Source: Ignavibacteriota bacterium (GTDB lineage Bacteria > Bacteroidota > Ignavibacteria > Ignavibacteriales > Melioribacteraceae). From it: a stretch of 33,023 nucleotides of DNA. Every line of letters starts with the position of its first letter. The stretch's first letter is position 1. The DNA lies in NCBI GenBank assembly GCA_013112585.1, contig JABFGH010000016.1:69330-102352 (forward strand), given 5' to 3'. Made by a program: the position numbers and the translations under genes. Shown piece by piece: positions 7,572-18,925 of this stretch. Under the pieces are notes generated by a model. The model saw only the letters and a list, made by a program, of their open reading frames with translations. It searched no databases and was not told the DNA's origin.

Positions 7572-8780
7572 TTACACTTCCTGCATCATTGTTTCTTCTA
7601 CGGCTTTCAGAGCTTGTTCAAGATCGCTAATTAAATCGTTTACATTTTCAATTCCAACAGAAACTCTAACCAGTCCGTCTGTTATGCCGGCAGTTTCACG
7701 GCTTTCTTTTCCCATTGTTAAATGAGTCATGCTTGCCGGGTGCTGAACTAAGGTTTCTACTCCGCCTAAACTAACAGCCAACTGACATAGTTTAACCGAG
7801 TTCATTAAAACCTCTCCGGCTCTAATTCCGCCTTTCAGTTCAAAAGCAATAATTCCGCTATGGTTTTTATGCTGCTTTAAACCTATTTCATATTGAGGAT
7901 GACTTTTTAGTCCGGGAAATTTAACCCATTCAACCAGCGGATGTTTTTCTAAATACTCGGCTACTATCATTGCGTTTGCGCTGTGTTTCTCCATTCTTAA
8001 ACTCAATGTTTTTAATCCGCGATGAACTAAAAAAGCATTAAATGGTTCAAGCACTCCGCCAAGCTGATTCAGGGTTTTTCTAACGCTTAGATATGTTTCT
8101 TCATCTTTAACTACAATGCATCCGGCTACAACGTCGGCATGACCGTTTAAAAACTTTGTCATACTATGCACAACTACATCAACGCCAAAATCAAAAGGCT
8201 GCTGCAATGCCGGGCTCATAAAGGTATTATCCACAACAACCTTTGCATCATTTTCATGTGCTAATTTTGAAATTGCTTCAAGGTCGGAAATTTCCAAGGT
8301 AGGATTGCCTGGAGTTTCAACATAAATTACTTTTGTTTCCGGCTTAACAACATCTTTAACTTTTTGAATATCTGATGTGTTAACAAAACTAACGGCAACA
8401 TTAAATTTTGAGAATACTGTAGCTAATAAAGTTGAGGTTGGACCATAAACCGCTTTAGAGCAAATTACATGATCTCCCGATTTTACTAAAGCAGTAATTG
8501 CTGTATTAATTGCCGCCATTCCGCTTCCGCAAGCTAAGGCTTTGTGCCCGCCTTCTAATTCTGCAAGGGCATCTTCAAGAGCTTTTACTGTTGGGTTCAG
8601 CATTCGCGAATAAATGTACCCCTCCGCTTCTCCTTTAAATAGTGATCCTCCGTGAGAGGCAGATTCAAATTTAAAAGTCGATGTTTGATAAATTGGAGGA
8701 ACTACCGGTCCGTATTGGTATTCGTCAATCCCTGCATGTACGCATTTTGATTCAAAGTCAGTATTTTTATCACAAGACAT
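7572..8780 (-). CDS. PLP-dependent trans-sulfuration enzyme (cystathionine gamma-synthase/lyase or methionine gamma-lyase family)
   Basis: 402 aa, typical for the Cys/Met metabolism PLP enzyme family. The PLP Schiff-base lysine is Lys209 in HSMTKFLNGHADVVAG. Asp184 (VVVDNTF) should contact the pyridine nitrogen, and YSRMLNPT with CGSGMAAI form the phosphate/cofactor pocket. The family includes cystathionine gamma-synthase (metB), cystathionine gamma- and beta-lyases, O-acetyl/succinylhomoserine sulfhydrylase and methionine gamma-lyase. The position of the active-site Cys of classical methionine gamma-lyase (LYGCT) is Pro here (VYGPT), which argues against that activity but does not settle it. 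It is monocistronic with its own terminator. I give no gene symbol because substrate choice is unclear. Confidence 0.88.
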   Translation of the reverse strand: MSCDKNTDFESKCVHAGIDEYQYGPVVPPIYQTSTFKFESASHGGSLFKGEAEGYIYSRMLNPTVKALEDALAELEGGHKALACGSGMAAINTAITALVKSGDHVICSKAVYGPTSTLLATVFSKFNVAVSFVNTSDIQKVKDVVKPETKVIYVETPGNPTLEISDLEAISKLAHENDAKVVVDNTFMSPALQQPFDFGVDVVVHSMTKFLNGHADVVAGCIVVKDEETYLSVRKTLNQLGGVLEPFNAFLVHRGLKTLSLRMEKHSANAMIVAEYLEKHPLVEWVKFPGLKSHPQYEIGLKQHKNHSGIIAFELKGGIRAGEVLMNSVKLCQLAVSLGGVETLVQHPASMTHLTMGKESRETAGITDGLVRVSVGIENVNDLISDLEQALKAVEETMMQEV

Positions 8781-8843
8781 ATTTACACCTAAATTAATTT
8801 TAATAAATATCTATATATAAAAAGTATCGAATATTTATAATGC

Positions 8844-11339
8844 TTAGTTTAACAATTCGGGATCGTTTTCTTTATCATCATTATTTTCACTGCTGTTACC
8901 GTTTAGTGCACTATCATCTTCCGGCACTACCTTAGCAATATCAGCTATAGCATCGCCTTCTTTCATTCTAATTACTCTAACGCCTTGAGTGTTTCTACCC
9001 ATTACACGTATATCTTTTAAGCTTTGTCTAATTACCATTCCCTTTTCAGAAATAATAACTAACTCATCATTATCATTAACTTCCATCAGTGCAATCAGTT
9101 TACCGTTTTTCTCACCTGTCTTAACAGTAATAACTCCTTTACCGCCGCGCCTGGTAATTCGGTAATCGGCAATATCACTTCTCTTGCCGTATCCTTTATC
9201 GGTAACAACCAATAGGCTGGAAGAAACACGAATAACAATTCCGCCGATTACGGTATCGCCGGGGTTTAAGCGAATGCCCCTAACGCCGGTTGCCGTTCTT
9301 CCCATTTCGCGCACGTCTTTTTCATTAAACCTAATAGCCATACCATTCCTCGTTCCAATCACAATATCATTGCTTCCATCAGAAAGCTTAACTTCAATCA
9401 GTCTATCTCCCTCGTTAAGGTTAATAGCATTTATGCCGCCTTTTCTCACATTGGAGTACGCCGACAAAGTTGTTTTTTTGATTGTACCATTCTCGGTAAA
9501 CATAACAAGGTTTTTATCATCAGAGAATTCTTTTACAGTAACAAATGCCGTTATCTTTTCATCTTTTTCTTTTTGAAGAAGATTTAATATTGATCTTCCT
9601 CGTGTTGCTCTGCCGCCTTCGGGCAGTTCGTGTACTTTAAGCCAGTAGCATTTTCCTTTATCGGTAAAGAACATAATGTACTGATGAGTTGAGGCAATAA
9701 ACATGTGTTCGATAAAATCCTCATCCTTTGTGCCGGCGCCTGTTACACCTTTGCCGCCTCTGTTCTGCCTTCTATATCCGCTTACAGGAAACCGCTTAAT
9801 AAATCCCCTGTGGGAAATTGTAACAACAACTTCTTCTTCGGCAATAATATCTTCGAGTGAAAATTCTTCGTAATTGTAAATAATCTCAGTTCGTCTTTCG
9901 TCACCGTAACGCTCTTTAACCGCTAATAACTCTTCCTTAATTATTAAATTTCTCTTTTGTTCGCTATCCAAAATTCCGCGAAGTCTTTCAATTAATTGCA
10001 GAACTTCTTTATACTCATCTTCTATTTTCTTTCTTTCAAGTCCGGTTAAACGCTGTAGGCGCATATCTAAAATAGCTTTTGCCTGAATTTCCGACAGCTT
10101 GAATTTTTTAATCAAGTTATTTTTTGCTGTCTCAACATCGCGCGATTTTTTAATCGTTTCTATTACTTCGTCAATGTTGTCAAGTGCAATTATGTAGCCT
10201 TCTAAAATATGAGCTCTTCTTTCGGCGGCTTCCAATTCAAATTTAGTTCGTCGAATTAAAATTTCCATTCGATGTGCTAAAAAATGCTCCATGCATTCTT
10301 TTAAGGTTAACACTTTTGGTGTGCCGTTTACCAATGCAAGCATTATTACACCAAAAGTAACCTGCATTTGAGAATGCTTATAAAGCTGGTTTAATACAAC
10401 AGCAGGCTGTGCATCCCTTTTCAATTCAATTACAACTCTTAAGCCGTCTCTATCAGATTCATCGCGCACATTTGATATTTCAGTAATTTTACCCGAGCGA
10501 ACCAAGTCGGCAATTTTTTCTATTAAGTTTGCTTTGTTCACCTGGAATGGAATTTCTGTTATAACAATATTTTCTCTATCATTTTTTAGTGTTTCAACAT
10601 TTGCCTTTGCTCTCAGAACAACCCTTCCCCGCCCGGTTAACAAGGCATCACGTACACCTTCGTAACCGTAAATTATTCCGCCAGTCGGAAAATCGGGAGC
10701 TTTAACAATTTTAATCAGCTCAAGCGGATCTGTATTCGGGTTATCAATTAATTCACAAAGTCCGTCAACTACTTCTCCTAAATTGTGGGGAGGAATATTA
10801 GTTGCCATACCAACAGCTATTCCGCTTGCTCCATTAACAAGCAGGTTAGGTAAGTATGATGGAAGCACGGTTGGTTCTTGTAAGGACTCATCAAAGTTAT
10901 TTACAAACTCTACTGTATTTTTATCAAGGTCGCGAAGCATTTCTTCCGAAATTCTCATCATTCTTGCTTCGGTATATCTCATAGCCGCAGGCGAGTCGCC
11001 GTCAACCGAACCGAAGTTTCCTTGCCCGTCAACCAGGGGGTACCTCAGGGAAAACTCCTGCACCATTCTAACCATGCTTAAGTAAACCGCACTATCACCG
11101 TGGGGGTGATACTTACCTAAGACCTCACCAACAATTCTTGCTGATTTTTTATATGCTTTGTTATAGTGAACTCCAAGTTCATGCATACCATAAAGCACTC
11201 TTCTATGAACCGGTTTTAGTCCGTCGCGCACATCGGGCAAAGCCCTGGCAACTATTACGGACATTGCGTAATCGATATATGAAGACTTCATTTCGTCTTC
11301 TAAAGAAACAGGTAATACTTTTTCAAAAAATGTTGCCAT
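8844..11339 (-). CDS. gyrA: DNA gyrase subunit A
   Basis: 831 aa. GyrA cleaves and rejoins DNA; with GyrB it introduces negative supercoils in the cytoplasm. The catalytic Tyr122 lies in AMRYTEARM, at the same number as in E. coli. The C-terminal beta-pinwheel carries a GyrA box, QNRGGKG (about residues 521-527), which separates GyrA from ParC. The quinolone-resistance region reads [15 protein letters not shown]: Ser83 is kept but the position equivalent to E. coli Asp87 is Leu. The protein ends in an acidic Asn/Asp/Glu tail. It lies 42 bases downstream of gyrB on the same strand, probably in one transcript with dnaN, recF, dciA and gyrB. Confidence 0.97.
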   Translation of the reverse strand: MATFFEKVLPVSLEDEMKSSYIDYAMSVIVARALPDVRDGLKPVHRRVLYGMHELGVHYNKAYKKSARIVGEVLGKYHPHGDSAVYLSMVRMVQEFSLRYPLVDGQGNFGSVDGDSPAAMRYTEARMMRISEEMLRDLDKNTVEFVNNFDESLQEPTVLPSYLPNLLVNGASGIAVGMATNIPPHNLGEVVDGLCELIDNPNTDPLELIKIVKAPDFPTGGIIYGYEGVRDALLTGRGRVVLRAKANVETLKNDRENIVITEIPFQVNKANLIEKIADLVRSGKITEISNVRDESDRDGLRVVIELKRDAQPAVVLNQLYKHSQMQVTFGVIMLALVNGTPKVLTLKECMEHFLAHRMEILIRRTKFELEAAERRAHILEGYIIALDNIDEVIETIKKSRDVETAKNNLIKKFKLSEIQAKAILDMRLQRLTGLERKKIEDEYKEVLQLIERLRGILDSEQKRNLIIKEELLAVKERYGDERRTEIIYNYEEFSLEDIIAEEEVVVTISHRGFIKRFPVSGYRRQNRGGKGVTGAGTKDEDFIEHMFIASTHQYIMFFTDKGKCYWLKVHELPEGGRATRGRSILNLLQKEKDEKITAFVTVKEFSDDKNLVMFTENGTIKKTTLSAYSNVRKGGINAINLNEGDRLIEVKLSDGSNDIVIGTRNGMAIRFNEKDVREMGRTATGVRGIRLNPGDTVIGGIVIRVSSSLLVVTDKGYGKRSDIADYRITRRGGKGVITVKTGEKNGKLIALMEVNDNDELVIISEKGMVIRQSLKDIRVMGRNTQGVRVIRMKEGDAIADIAKVVPEDDSALNGNSSENNDDKENDPELLN

Positions 11340-11381
11340 AAATAAATCTCTATCTTATCAATAATTTCGTTTTATAGTTAA

Positions 11382-13349
<1,968 letters not shown>

Positions 13350-13640
13350 TTATTTTGAAACGAACCGAACAGATTTTATTATCTGCTCGTTAAAATATTT
13401 ATTTATTTTTTCTATAATTATTTTCTGTTTAAAGTTTAATTCACTGCGCCAAACCGAGTTTTCAACTTTTAAGAATAGTGTTTTTTTTTCAACCTTTACC
13501 GGCTGTGCTACTTTTCCTAAGTCGGGAAAAATTAAATTAAACTCTTCAACAACATTATAATCCTTAGAAATTTTTCTTACCTGTTCAAAAGCTTCATCGT
13601 TTTTAATAATATCCGTTATGCTCTTAAACCCCTTAGTCAT
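13350..13640 (-). CDS. dciA: DciA-like protein (DUF721), putative replicative helicase operator
   Basis: 96 aa from the ATG at 13640, which overlaps the recF stop by 8 bases; a TTG at 13664 would add 8 residues. The C-terminal half (VEKKTLFLKVENSVWRSEL, then NFKQKIIIEKIN) matches the DUF721/DciA core, a small KH-like domain. DciA interacts with and helps load the DnaB helicase in the many bacteria without DnaC or DnaI. Its place between recF and gyrB, in a replication operon, is the commonest context for this family and supports the call. The N-terminal 50 residues are poorly conserved in the family and give little information. Confidence 0.8.
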   Translation of the reverse strand: MTKGFKSITDIIKNDEAFEQVRKISKDYNVVEEFNLIFPDLGKVAQPVKVEKKTLFLKVENSVWRSELNFKQKIIIEKINKYFNEQIIKSVRFVSK

Positions 13641-14745
13641 ATTTAACGCTTCCGTTCTCAACAATCAATTTATAATCATCTTCGCTGCGGTGCAGGTAAT
13701 CTAAATTTGAAAAATCTGTTATTGTTATAAATGCTTGTCCAATCTCTTTTAAGTACCGGCTGATTTTAGAAGCACGATAAACATCAAGTTCTCCGAATAC
13801 GTCATCCATTAAAAAAATCGGCGTTTTGTTCAGTACTTCCTTTAGAAAGAAAAACTCTCCGAAACGAAGCGCAATTTGAAATGTTTTATGCTGACCCTGC
13901 GAACCGAATTTTTTCAACTCATTATCATTAATTCTAAAAATAAAATCATCACGGTGCGGACCAACCAAATTTGTTGCTCTTCTTAATTCCTGTTCTCTCA
14001 TTTCGGCAATAGCCTGCTTGTAAACATCACCAATTTTATCCGGATCATCTTCATCCAAAAAGCTGTATTCAATATGCGGCACTTCTTTGTTTTCCATTAC
14101 CTTAAAATATGACTCGCGAATAAATTCATTAAACTTTTCTATAAATACCTTTCTTCTTTTAACTAACTCTGTTCCGGCTTCTACCAACGCATCTGTCCAC
14201 GCATCCAACTGAGTAAGCAAACTTCTGTTTCCTGATTCTTTAATCTGTGAGAGCAGGGAAGACCTTTGTCGAAGTGTTTTGTTATAATCGATTAGAGTTT
14301 TAAGATATACCTCGCTCGATTGCGCAATTACAGAATCAATAAATTTTCTGCGCTCCGCTGGAGAACCAAGTGTTATAGCGTGATCGGACTGGGTAAGCGT
14401 TACAACGGGAAATTTACCTATTACCGAAGATGCTCTGTAAAACTGTTTGTTGTCTAAATACAAATACTTTTTATTTGCTTCTAAACTAAAATTAATTTTT
14501 AGTTTATTTTGCGTTAGGTCTTTAAATACTCCATTAATTTCAAAATAATTTTCGCCAAACATTACTACATCAGAATCGGAGGCTTGATTTATATTTCTTG
14601 TTGTGCACAAATAATAAATACCTTCGAGTATTGTAGTTTTTCCTTGTCCGTTTCCTCCAACTATGTAATTCAGGTTTTCAGAAAAATTTAAGTTCGTGTG
14701 TTTGTGTAAACGAAAATTTATCAGTTCAATTTTGTCAAGAAACAT
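13633..14745 (-). CDS. recF: DNA replication and repair protein RecF
   Basis: 370 aa, normal length. RecF is an SMC-like ABC ATPase that with RecO and RecR loads RecA at single-strand gaps. Walker A is GGNGQGKT (30-37), the ABC signature region is GSQGQHKT (281-288) and Walker B is IFLMDDVFGELD (310-321). The first residues, FLDKIELINFRLHKH, are typical of the family. The ATG is directly after the dnaN stop (one base between), and the 3' end overlaps dciA, so the genes are tightly coupled. Confidence 0.97.
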   Translation of the reverse strand: MFLDKIELINFRLHKHTNLNFSENLNYIVGGNGQGKTTILEGIYYLCTTRNINQASDSDVVMFGENYFEINGVFKDLTQNKLKINFSLEANKKYLYLDNKQFYRASSVIGKFPVVTLTQSDHAITLGSPAERRKFIDSVIAQSSEVYLKTLIDYNKTLRQRSSLLSQIKESGNRSLLTQLDAWTDALVEAGTELVKRRKVFIEKFNEFIRESYFKVMENKEVPHIEYSFLDEDDPDKIGDVYKQAIAEMREQELRRATNLVGPHRDDFIFRINDNELKKFGSQGQHKTFQIALRFGEFFFLKEVLNKTPIFLMDDVFGELDVYRASKISRYLKEIGQAFITITDFSNLDYLHRSEDDYKLIVENGSVKYD

Positions 14746-14746
14746 A

Positions 14747-15880
14747 TTAGTTATTCAGTCGTACCGGCATCAAAAGCATCATAAGCTCTTGATTGTCTTT
14801 CTGTTTTTCCGGTTCAATAATAACCGCTTTAGTAGGTGAATGAAGTTTAAATATTAAATCTTCTTCTGAACCGCAATGGGTTAAAACATCGTTAACATAT
14901 TGTGAGTTAAAGCCTATATCAATTGCATCGCCGCTGTATTCAACTTCTAAAACCTCTTTACCCGAAGTTCCTAAATCTAAATCTTCGGCTGATACTTCTA
15001 ATTTATTTTCACTTATCGAAAATTTAACTCTGCGTGTATTTGAGGTCGAGAACAACATCATCCTTTTAATGATTGAATGAAGTTCTTTGGTTTTCACCTT
15101 CATTTTAAATTCGTTTTCTAACGGAATAACACTTGAGTAATCAGGATACTTTTGCCCAATCAATCTTGTTATTAACTCAATATCATTAAGCATAAATGAA
15201 ATATGTGTTTTGCTTAAATACAGCTTAACATCCTTTTCATCAAAAAGTTTTAATGAAACAGAAACAGCCCTTTCGGGAACAATGAATTGAGCCGGAGCGT
15301 CCAGCTTAACTTTTTCTTTTAATAGATTAACAAGCCTGTGTCCATCGGTAGCAACAAACCTTAAGCCTTCTTCGCCAAATTCAAAAAGCATTCCCATCAT
15401 TGCGGGGCGCATTTCTTCTTTGCTCATTGCAAATGCAGCGCGTTCAAAAGCATAACGCAGTTCAGTGCCGCTTATTGTTAATTCGTTAATGTCTTCCTTT
15501 TCGGTATCGCTGCCGGGGAACGATGGAATATCAGGATACTCATCAGCATCAAGATAGCTAAGCGTATATTCACCGCTATCTGTTTTAAGGTTTAACTTAC
15601 CATTATCCGTTATTTCAAAATGTATTGTTGTTTCGCTTAATGAACGAACTACCTCATATAAAAGTTTAGCAGGTACAACAATATTTTTGTTTTCCTCAGC
15701 AACAATATTCAATGAGGATTTTAGAGAAATCTCTAAATCAGTTGCATAAATTGTTAGTGCGCCGTCTTTAATTTCAAAAAGAAAATTCTCTAAAATCGGC
15801 ATCGGGGTTCTGCTTGGTACAGCAGGAATAATTTTGGTAAGTAGTTTTTCTAACTCTTTGCTGTTAACCTTAAATTCCAT
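14747..15880 (-). CDS. dnaN: DNA polymerase III sliding clamp (beta subunit)
   Basis: 377 aa from the ATG at 15880; an upstream in-frame ATG at 15916 is rejected because AGGAG lies 8 bases before the 15880 start and the protein MEFKVNSKELEKLL then matches the family N-terminus. The clamp is a ring-shaped dimer with three similar domains per subunit that tethers the polymerase. Recognisable parts include PSRTPMPILENFLFE, FVATDGHRLV and the C-terminal MPVRLNN (family consensus MP-[MV]-R). It is the first gene of the dnaN-recF-dciA-gyrB-gyrA series. The usual upstream neighbour dnaA is not present; peptidase T lies there instead. Confidence 0.97.
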   Translation of the reverse strand: MEFKVNSKELEKLLTKIIPAVPSRTPMPILENFLFEIKDGALTIYATDLEISLKSSLNIVAEENKNIVVPAKLLYEVVRSLSETTIHFEITDNGKLNLKTDSGEYTLSYLDADEYPDIPSFPGSDTEKEDINELTISGTELRYAFERAAFAMSKEEMRPAMMGMLFEFGEEGLRFVATDGHRLVNLLKEKVKLDAPAQFIVPERAVSVSLKLFDEKDVKLYLSKTHISFMLNDIELITRLIGQKYPDYSSVIPLENEFKMKVKTKELHSIIKRMMLFSTSNTRRVKFSISENKLEVSAEDLDLGTSGKEVLEVEYSGDAIDIGFNSQYVNDVLTHCGSEEDLIFKLHSPTKAVIIEPEKQKDNQELMMLLMPVRLNN

Positions 15881-15888
15881 TAATAACG

Positions 15889-15893
15889 CTCCT
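15889..15893 (-). promoter_or_regulatory. Shine-Dalgarno site that fixes the dnaN start
   Basis: AGGAG on the minus strand, 8 bases before the ATG at 15880. Strong Shine-Dalgarno sites are scarce in this window, so this one helps to choose the start. Confidence 0.75.
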
Positions 15894-16122
15894 AATTTAA
15901 AATTGAAATATATCAAATTTTGGTGATTTTATCAATAAATTTTGAAAGTAAAAAAGCCTGGTTTTGCTTTGTTTTTCGGCTGTTTTTCAATCTTCTTCAA
16001 AAAAAATTTACTCCCTTTTTAATAGCGGCTTTCAGCAGAAAAATTTAACTGTTACAGCTGAAAAATTATCAGTCAATTTTTATAATTTCTCTAATTTTAG
16101 ATTTGAGTAAATATTTAAAAAT

Positions 16123-16158
16123 AAAAAGGTCGAATACATTAATTTTGCATTCGACCTT
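16123..16158 (-). terminator. Intrinsic terminator of pepT
   Basis: AAGGTCGAAT (16126-16135) pairs perfectly with ATTCGACCTT (16149-16158) around a 13-base loop. On the minus strand the hairpin is followed by a short T-run. It is 29 bases beyond the pepT stop. Confidence 0.85.
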
Positions 16159-16186
16159 AAATTAAATAATTAAACACCGGTTACCT

Positions 16187-17437
16187 TTAAGCTCTTTCTT
16201 CCCAAACACGGCAAATTTCTACAATCATTTTTGCAGCCATTTCCATATCCTGTATTGCTACATATTCTGTAATAGCATGAAAATTATGACCGCCTGCAAA
16301 TAAATTCGGCGTTGGAAGCCCCATAAAGCTTAATCTCGAACCATCTGTGCCGCCTCTAATGGCAGACTGAATGGGTTTAATATCTAAGCGTTTAAGAGCC
16401 TCGAGTGCGTTTTCTTCAACTTGCGGATGTTCATTCAATATGTTCTTCATATTTCTGTACTGCTCAATAACTTCAAAGTCCGCCGTAGAACCCGGGTATG
16501 CTTCAACTGCTTTATCAACAAGTTCTTTAAGAAAGTCTTCAAACTCTTTAAGCTTCGCATCAACAAAATCGCGAATAATAAATTTTAATGTCGTTTGCTC
16601 TTCATTTCCGTTAATTGAAACACAATGAACATACCCTTCGCGCCCTTCGGTTGTTTCGGGCGAAAGCCTGTCTTTAGGAAGGGACTCCATAAATGTTGAA
16701 GCGATTTTTATTGAGTTAACCATTTTCCCTTTTGCGTAACCGGGATGCACGTTTATTCCGTTAAATTTAATAACAACGGCATCTGCACTGAATGTTTCTG
16801 TTTCAACTTCACCTCTTGACGAGCCGTCAATTGTGTAGGCATATTTTGCTCCGAATTTTTCTACGTTAAATTTTTCAGCGCCTCGCCCAACTTCTTCATC
16901 GGGAGTAAAACAAATCTTTATTGTTCCATGTTTTATTTCAGGGTGCGTAACCAAATAATTCATTGCGTCCATTATTTCGGCAATACCTGCCTTATCATCG
17001 GCGCCGAGCAGCGTTGTACCGTCGGTGGTTATAATATCAAAGCCTATCATGTCTGCCAACTCGGGATTACTCTCGGCTTTAATAACCTTACTGGTATCAT
17101 TAGACAAAACAATATCGCCGCCTTGATAATTTTTATGAATGATGGGATTAACATTTTTGCCGGTTACCGCAGGCGATGTATCAACATGTGCAATAAAACC
17201 TATTGTAGTAACGTCTTTTTCGGTGTTTGAAGGCAGCGTTGCAATAACGTATCCGTTTTCGTCCATGTGGGCATCGGTTAAACCAATTTCTTTTAATTCT
17301 TCAACAAGCAGTTTCGATAATTCAAGCTGCTTAGGGTCGCTTGGGAAGGTGGTTGATTCTTCATCTGACTGTGTGTCAATTTTAACATATCTTAAAAATC
17401 TTTCAACGCATGTAAATTGATAATTGGGATCGAACAT
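16187..17437 (-). CDS. pepT: Peptidase T (tripeptide aminopeptidase, M20B)
   Basis: 416 aa, normal for PepT. This cytoplasmic di-zinc enzyme removes the N-terminal residue from tripeptides. Zinc ligands and catalytic residues are visible: His84 and Asp86 (AHVDTSPA), bridging Asp147 (LLGADDKAG), Glu181/Glu182 (TPDEEVGRG), Asp in YTIDGSSRGE and the C-terminal His387 (GGHNFHAITEY). The N-terminus VERFLRYVKIDTQSDE is the usual PepT opening. It is transcribed alone, divergently from the nucleoside phosphorylase, and ends at a strong hairpin terminator. Confidence 0.96.
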   Translation of the reverse strand: MFDPNYQFTCVERFLRYVKIDTQSDEESTTFPSDPKQLELSKLLVEELKEIGLTDAHMDENGYVIATLPSNTEKDVTTIGFIAHVDTSPAVTGKNVNPIIHKNYQGGDIVLSNDTSKVIKAESNPELADMIGFDIITTDGTTLLGADDKAGIAEIMDAMNYLVTHPEIKHGTIKICFTPDEEVGRGAEKFNVEKFGAKYAYTIDGSSRGEVETETFSADAVVIKFNGINVHPGYAKGKMVNSIKIASTFMESLPKDRLSPETTEGREGYVHCVSINGNEEQTTLKFIIRDFVDAKLKEFEDFLKELVDKAVEAYPGSTADFEVIEQYRNMKNILNEHPQVEENALEALKRLDIKPIQSAIRGGTDGSRLSFMGLPTPNLFAGGHNFHAITEYVAIQDMEMAAKMIVEICRVWEERA

Positions 17438-17578
17438 ATATGCCTCTTATTTTTAAATTAGTATAATTTTTCGTTTTTTAAGTTATCGAAATTGCTTTTT
17501 AATTTCAATATAAACGAGTCTTATTTTGCCGAGATTAACTATATTTACACATTACTTTCAAAAAAAATTTTTAAAATT

Positions 17579-18883
17579 ATGAACACAGTAGAGTTAATAG
17601 CTAAAAAGCGAGACGGTGTTCCGCTTACCGAAAATGAAATAATATATTTAGTAGATCGGTTTACTAAAGGAAAAATTCCCGGTTACCAGTTTTCATCATT
17701 GCTGATGGCAATTTACTTAAAAGGAATGAGAACCGAAGAAACCGCCGCGCTAACATTAGCAATGCTTAATAGCGGCATTGTGGTTGATCTTTCATCAATA
17801 AAAGGGGCTAAGGTAGATAAACATTCAACCGGGGGAGTTGGGGATAAAACCTCGCTTATACTTGCGCCTATTGTCGCGGCTGCCGGGATTAATGTTCCGA
17901 TGATTTCGGGAAGAGGATTAGGGCATACCGGCGGAACGCTTGATAAACTTGAATCTATACCCGGATTTAAAACAAACTTAAATCTTCAGCAATATAAATC
18001 TATTATTAAAAAATGCGGTGCTGTTCTAATCGGACAAACTTCAAAAATTGCCCCTGCTGATAAATTAATTTATTCTCTTAGAGACGTTACCGCCACTATT
18101 GAATCAATACCGCTGATAACCGGCAGCATTATGAGTAAAAAATTAGCCGAAGGAATTGACGGATTAGTGCTTGATGTTAAAACCGGAAGCGGTGCTTTTA
18201 TGCGCGAGCTAAAAGATGCAAGAGCCCTTGCCCAATCTTTAATAAACACCGCTAAAGCTTTTGATAAAAAAGTTCTCGCAATTATAACCGATATGAATCA
18301 GCCCCTGGGTAATTATATCGGCAACTGGCTTGAAGTTTATGAATCAGTTAAAGTTTTACAAGGCGAAATAGTTGATGACCTGGTTACTATTTCGTTAAAT
18401 TTATCAGGAGCCATGATTTATTTAGGCGGTAAGGCAAAATCGATTGAAGAGGGAATTGCTATTTCAAAGAAAATGATTTCGAGCGGAAAAGCTTTTGATA
18501 AATTTTTAGAAATTTCTAAACTGCAGGGCGGCGATATTTCATACCTTACAAACTTAGATAAGTATCCGAAGAGTAAATATTCAGAGAAGATAACCGCGCA
18601 AAAACCCGGATACTTAAAACAAATTAACAATTATAAGATTGGAATGGCATCGCTTGAATTAGGCGCGGGCAGAAAAACTATGGAAGATGTAATTGACCCC
18701 AAAGCAGGTATTATTTTTCATCCTAAAATAGGAACCAAAATAAACAAGGGCGATGTTATAGCAGAGCTTTACACGGATAAAAAAAATAGTTTGAAGTTAT
18801 CTAAAAAAATGATTTTAGATTCTTTAACATTCTCCGACTCAAAAGTTAGAAAAGCAAAATTGATCAAAGAAATAATTTCATAA
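17579..18883 (+). CDS. deoA: Thymidine/pyrimidine-nucleoside phosphorylase
   Basis: 434 aa from the ATG at 17579. An in-frame ATG at 17492 would add 29 residues not found in the family (typical length about 430-440), so I reject it. The enzyme splits thymidine (or uridine) with phosphate to give the base and (deoxy)ribose-1-phosphate in nucleoside salvage. KHSTGGVGDK (81-90) binds phosphate, and SGRGLGHTGGTLDKLE (110-125) is the family signature. The C-terminal domain includes AGRKTMEDVIDPKAGI. Thymidine-specific (DeoA) and broader (Pdp) enzymes cannot be separated by eye, so the symbol is provisional. It diverges from pepT with a 141-base shared upstream region. Confidence 0.93.
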   Translation: MNTVELIAKKRDGVPLTENEIIYLVDRFTKGKIPGYQFSSLLMAIYLKGMRTEETAALTLAMLNSGIVVDLSSIKGAKVDKHSTGGVGDKTSLILAPIVAAAGINVPMISGRGLGHTGGTLDKLESIPGFKTNLNLQQYKSIIKKCGAVLIGQTSKIAPADKLIYSLRDVTATIESIPLITGSIMSKKLAEGIDGLVLDVKTGSGAFMRELKDARALAQSLINTAKAFDKKVLAIITDMNQPLGNYIGNWLEVYESVKVLQGEIVDDLVTISLNLSGAMIYLGGKAKSIEEGIAISKKMISSGKAFDKFLEISKLQGGDISYLTNLDKYPKSKYSEKITAQKPGYLKQINNYKIGMASLELGAGRKTMEDVIDPKAGIIFHPKIGTKINKGDVIAELYTDKKNSLKLSKKMILDSLTFSDSKVRKAKLIKEIIS

Positions 18884-18925
18884 AAGTTTAACTAAATATA
18901 TCAGTAAAAAGTAAGTGAGGTAAAT

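Larger units (their letters stand above)
15881..16186. other. Intergenic region upstream of dnaN
   Basis: 306 bases, AT-rich. It holds the dnaN promoter region and ribosome-binding site at one end and the pepT terminator at the other. A TTTCAGC/GCTGAAA inverted pair lies near 16030-16070. I find no TTATNCACA DnaA boxes on either strand, so nothing here supports an origin. Confidence 0.5.

Noticed and set aside
7572-8780. Firm call as methionine gamma-lyase
   Set aside because: The active-site Cys typical of that enzyme is Pro, so only the family-level assignment is given.
9184-9576. 130-codon frame antisense to gyrA
   Set aside because: It is fully inside gyrA, whose frame is strongly supported by motifs; the antisense protein has no recognisable feature.
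15881-16186. Possible replication origin upstream of dnaN
   Set aside because: No TTATNCACA-type DnaA boxes are found on either strand; only AT-rich sequence and the pepT terminator are present.
17492-17578. N-terminal extension of the nucleoside phosphorylase
   Set aside because: The 29 extra residues are unlike the family N-terminus, and the length from 17579 fits the family.
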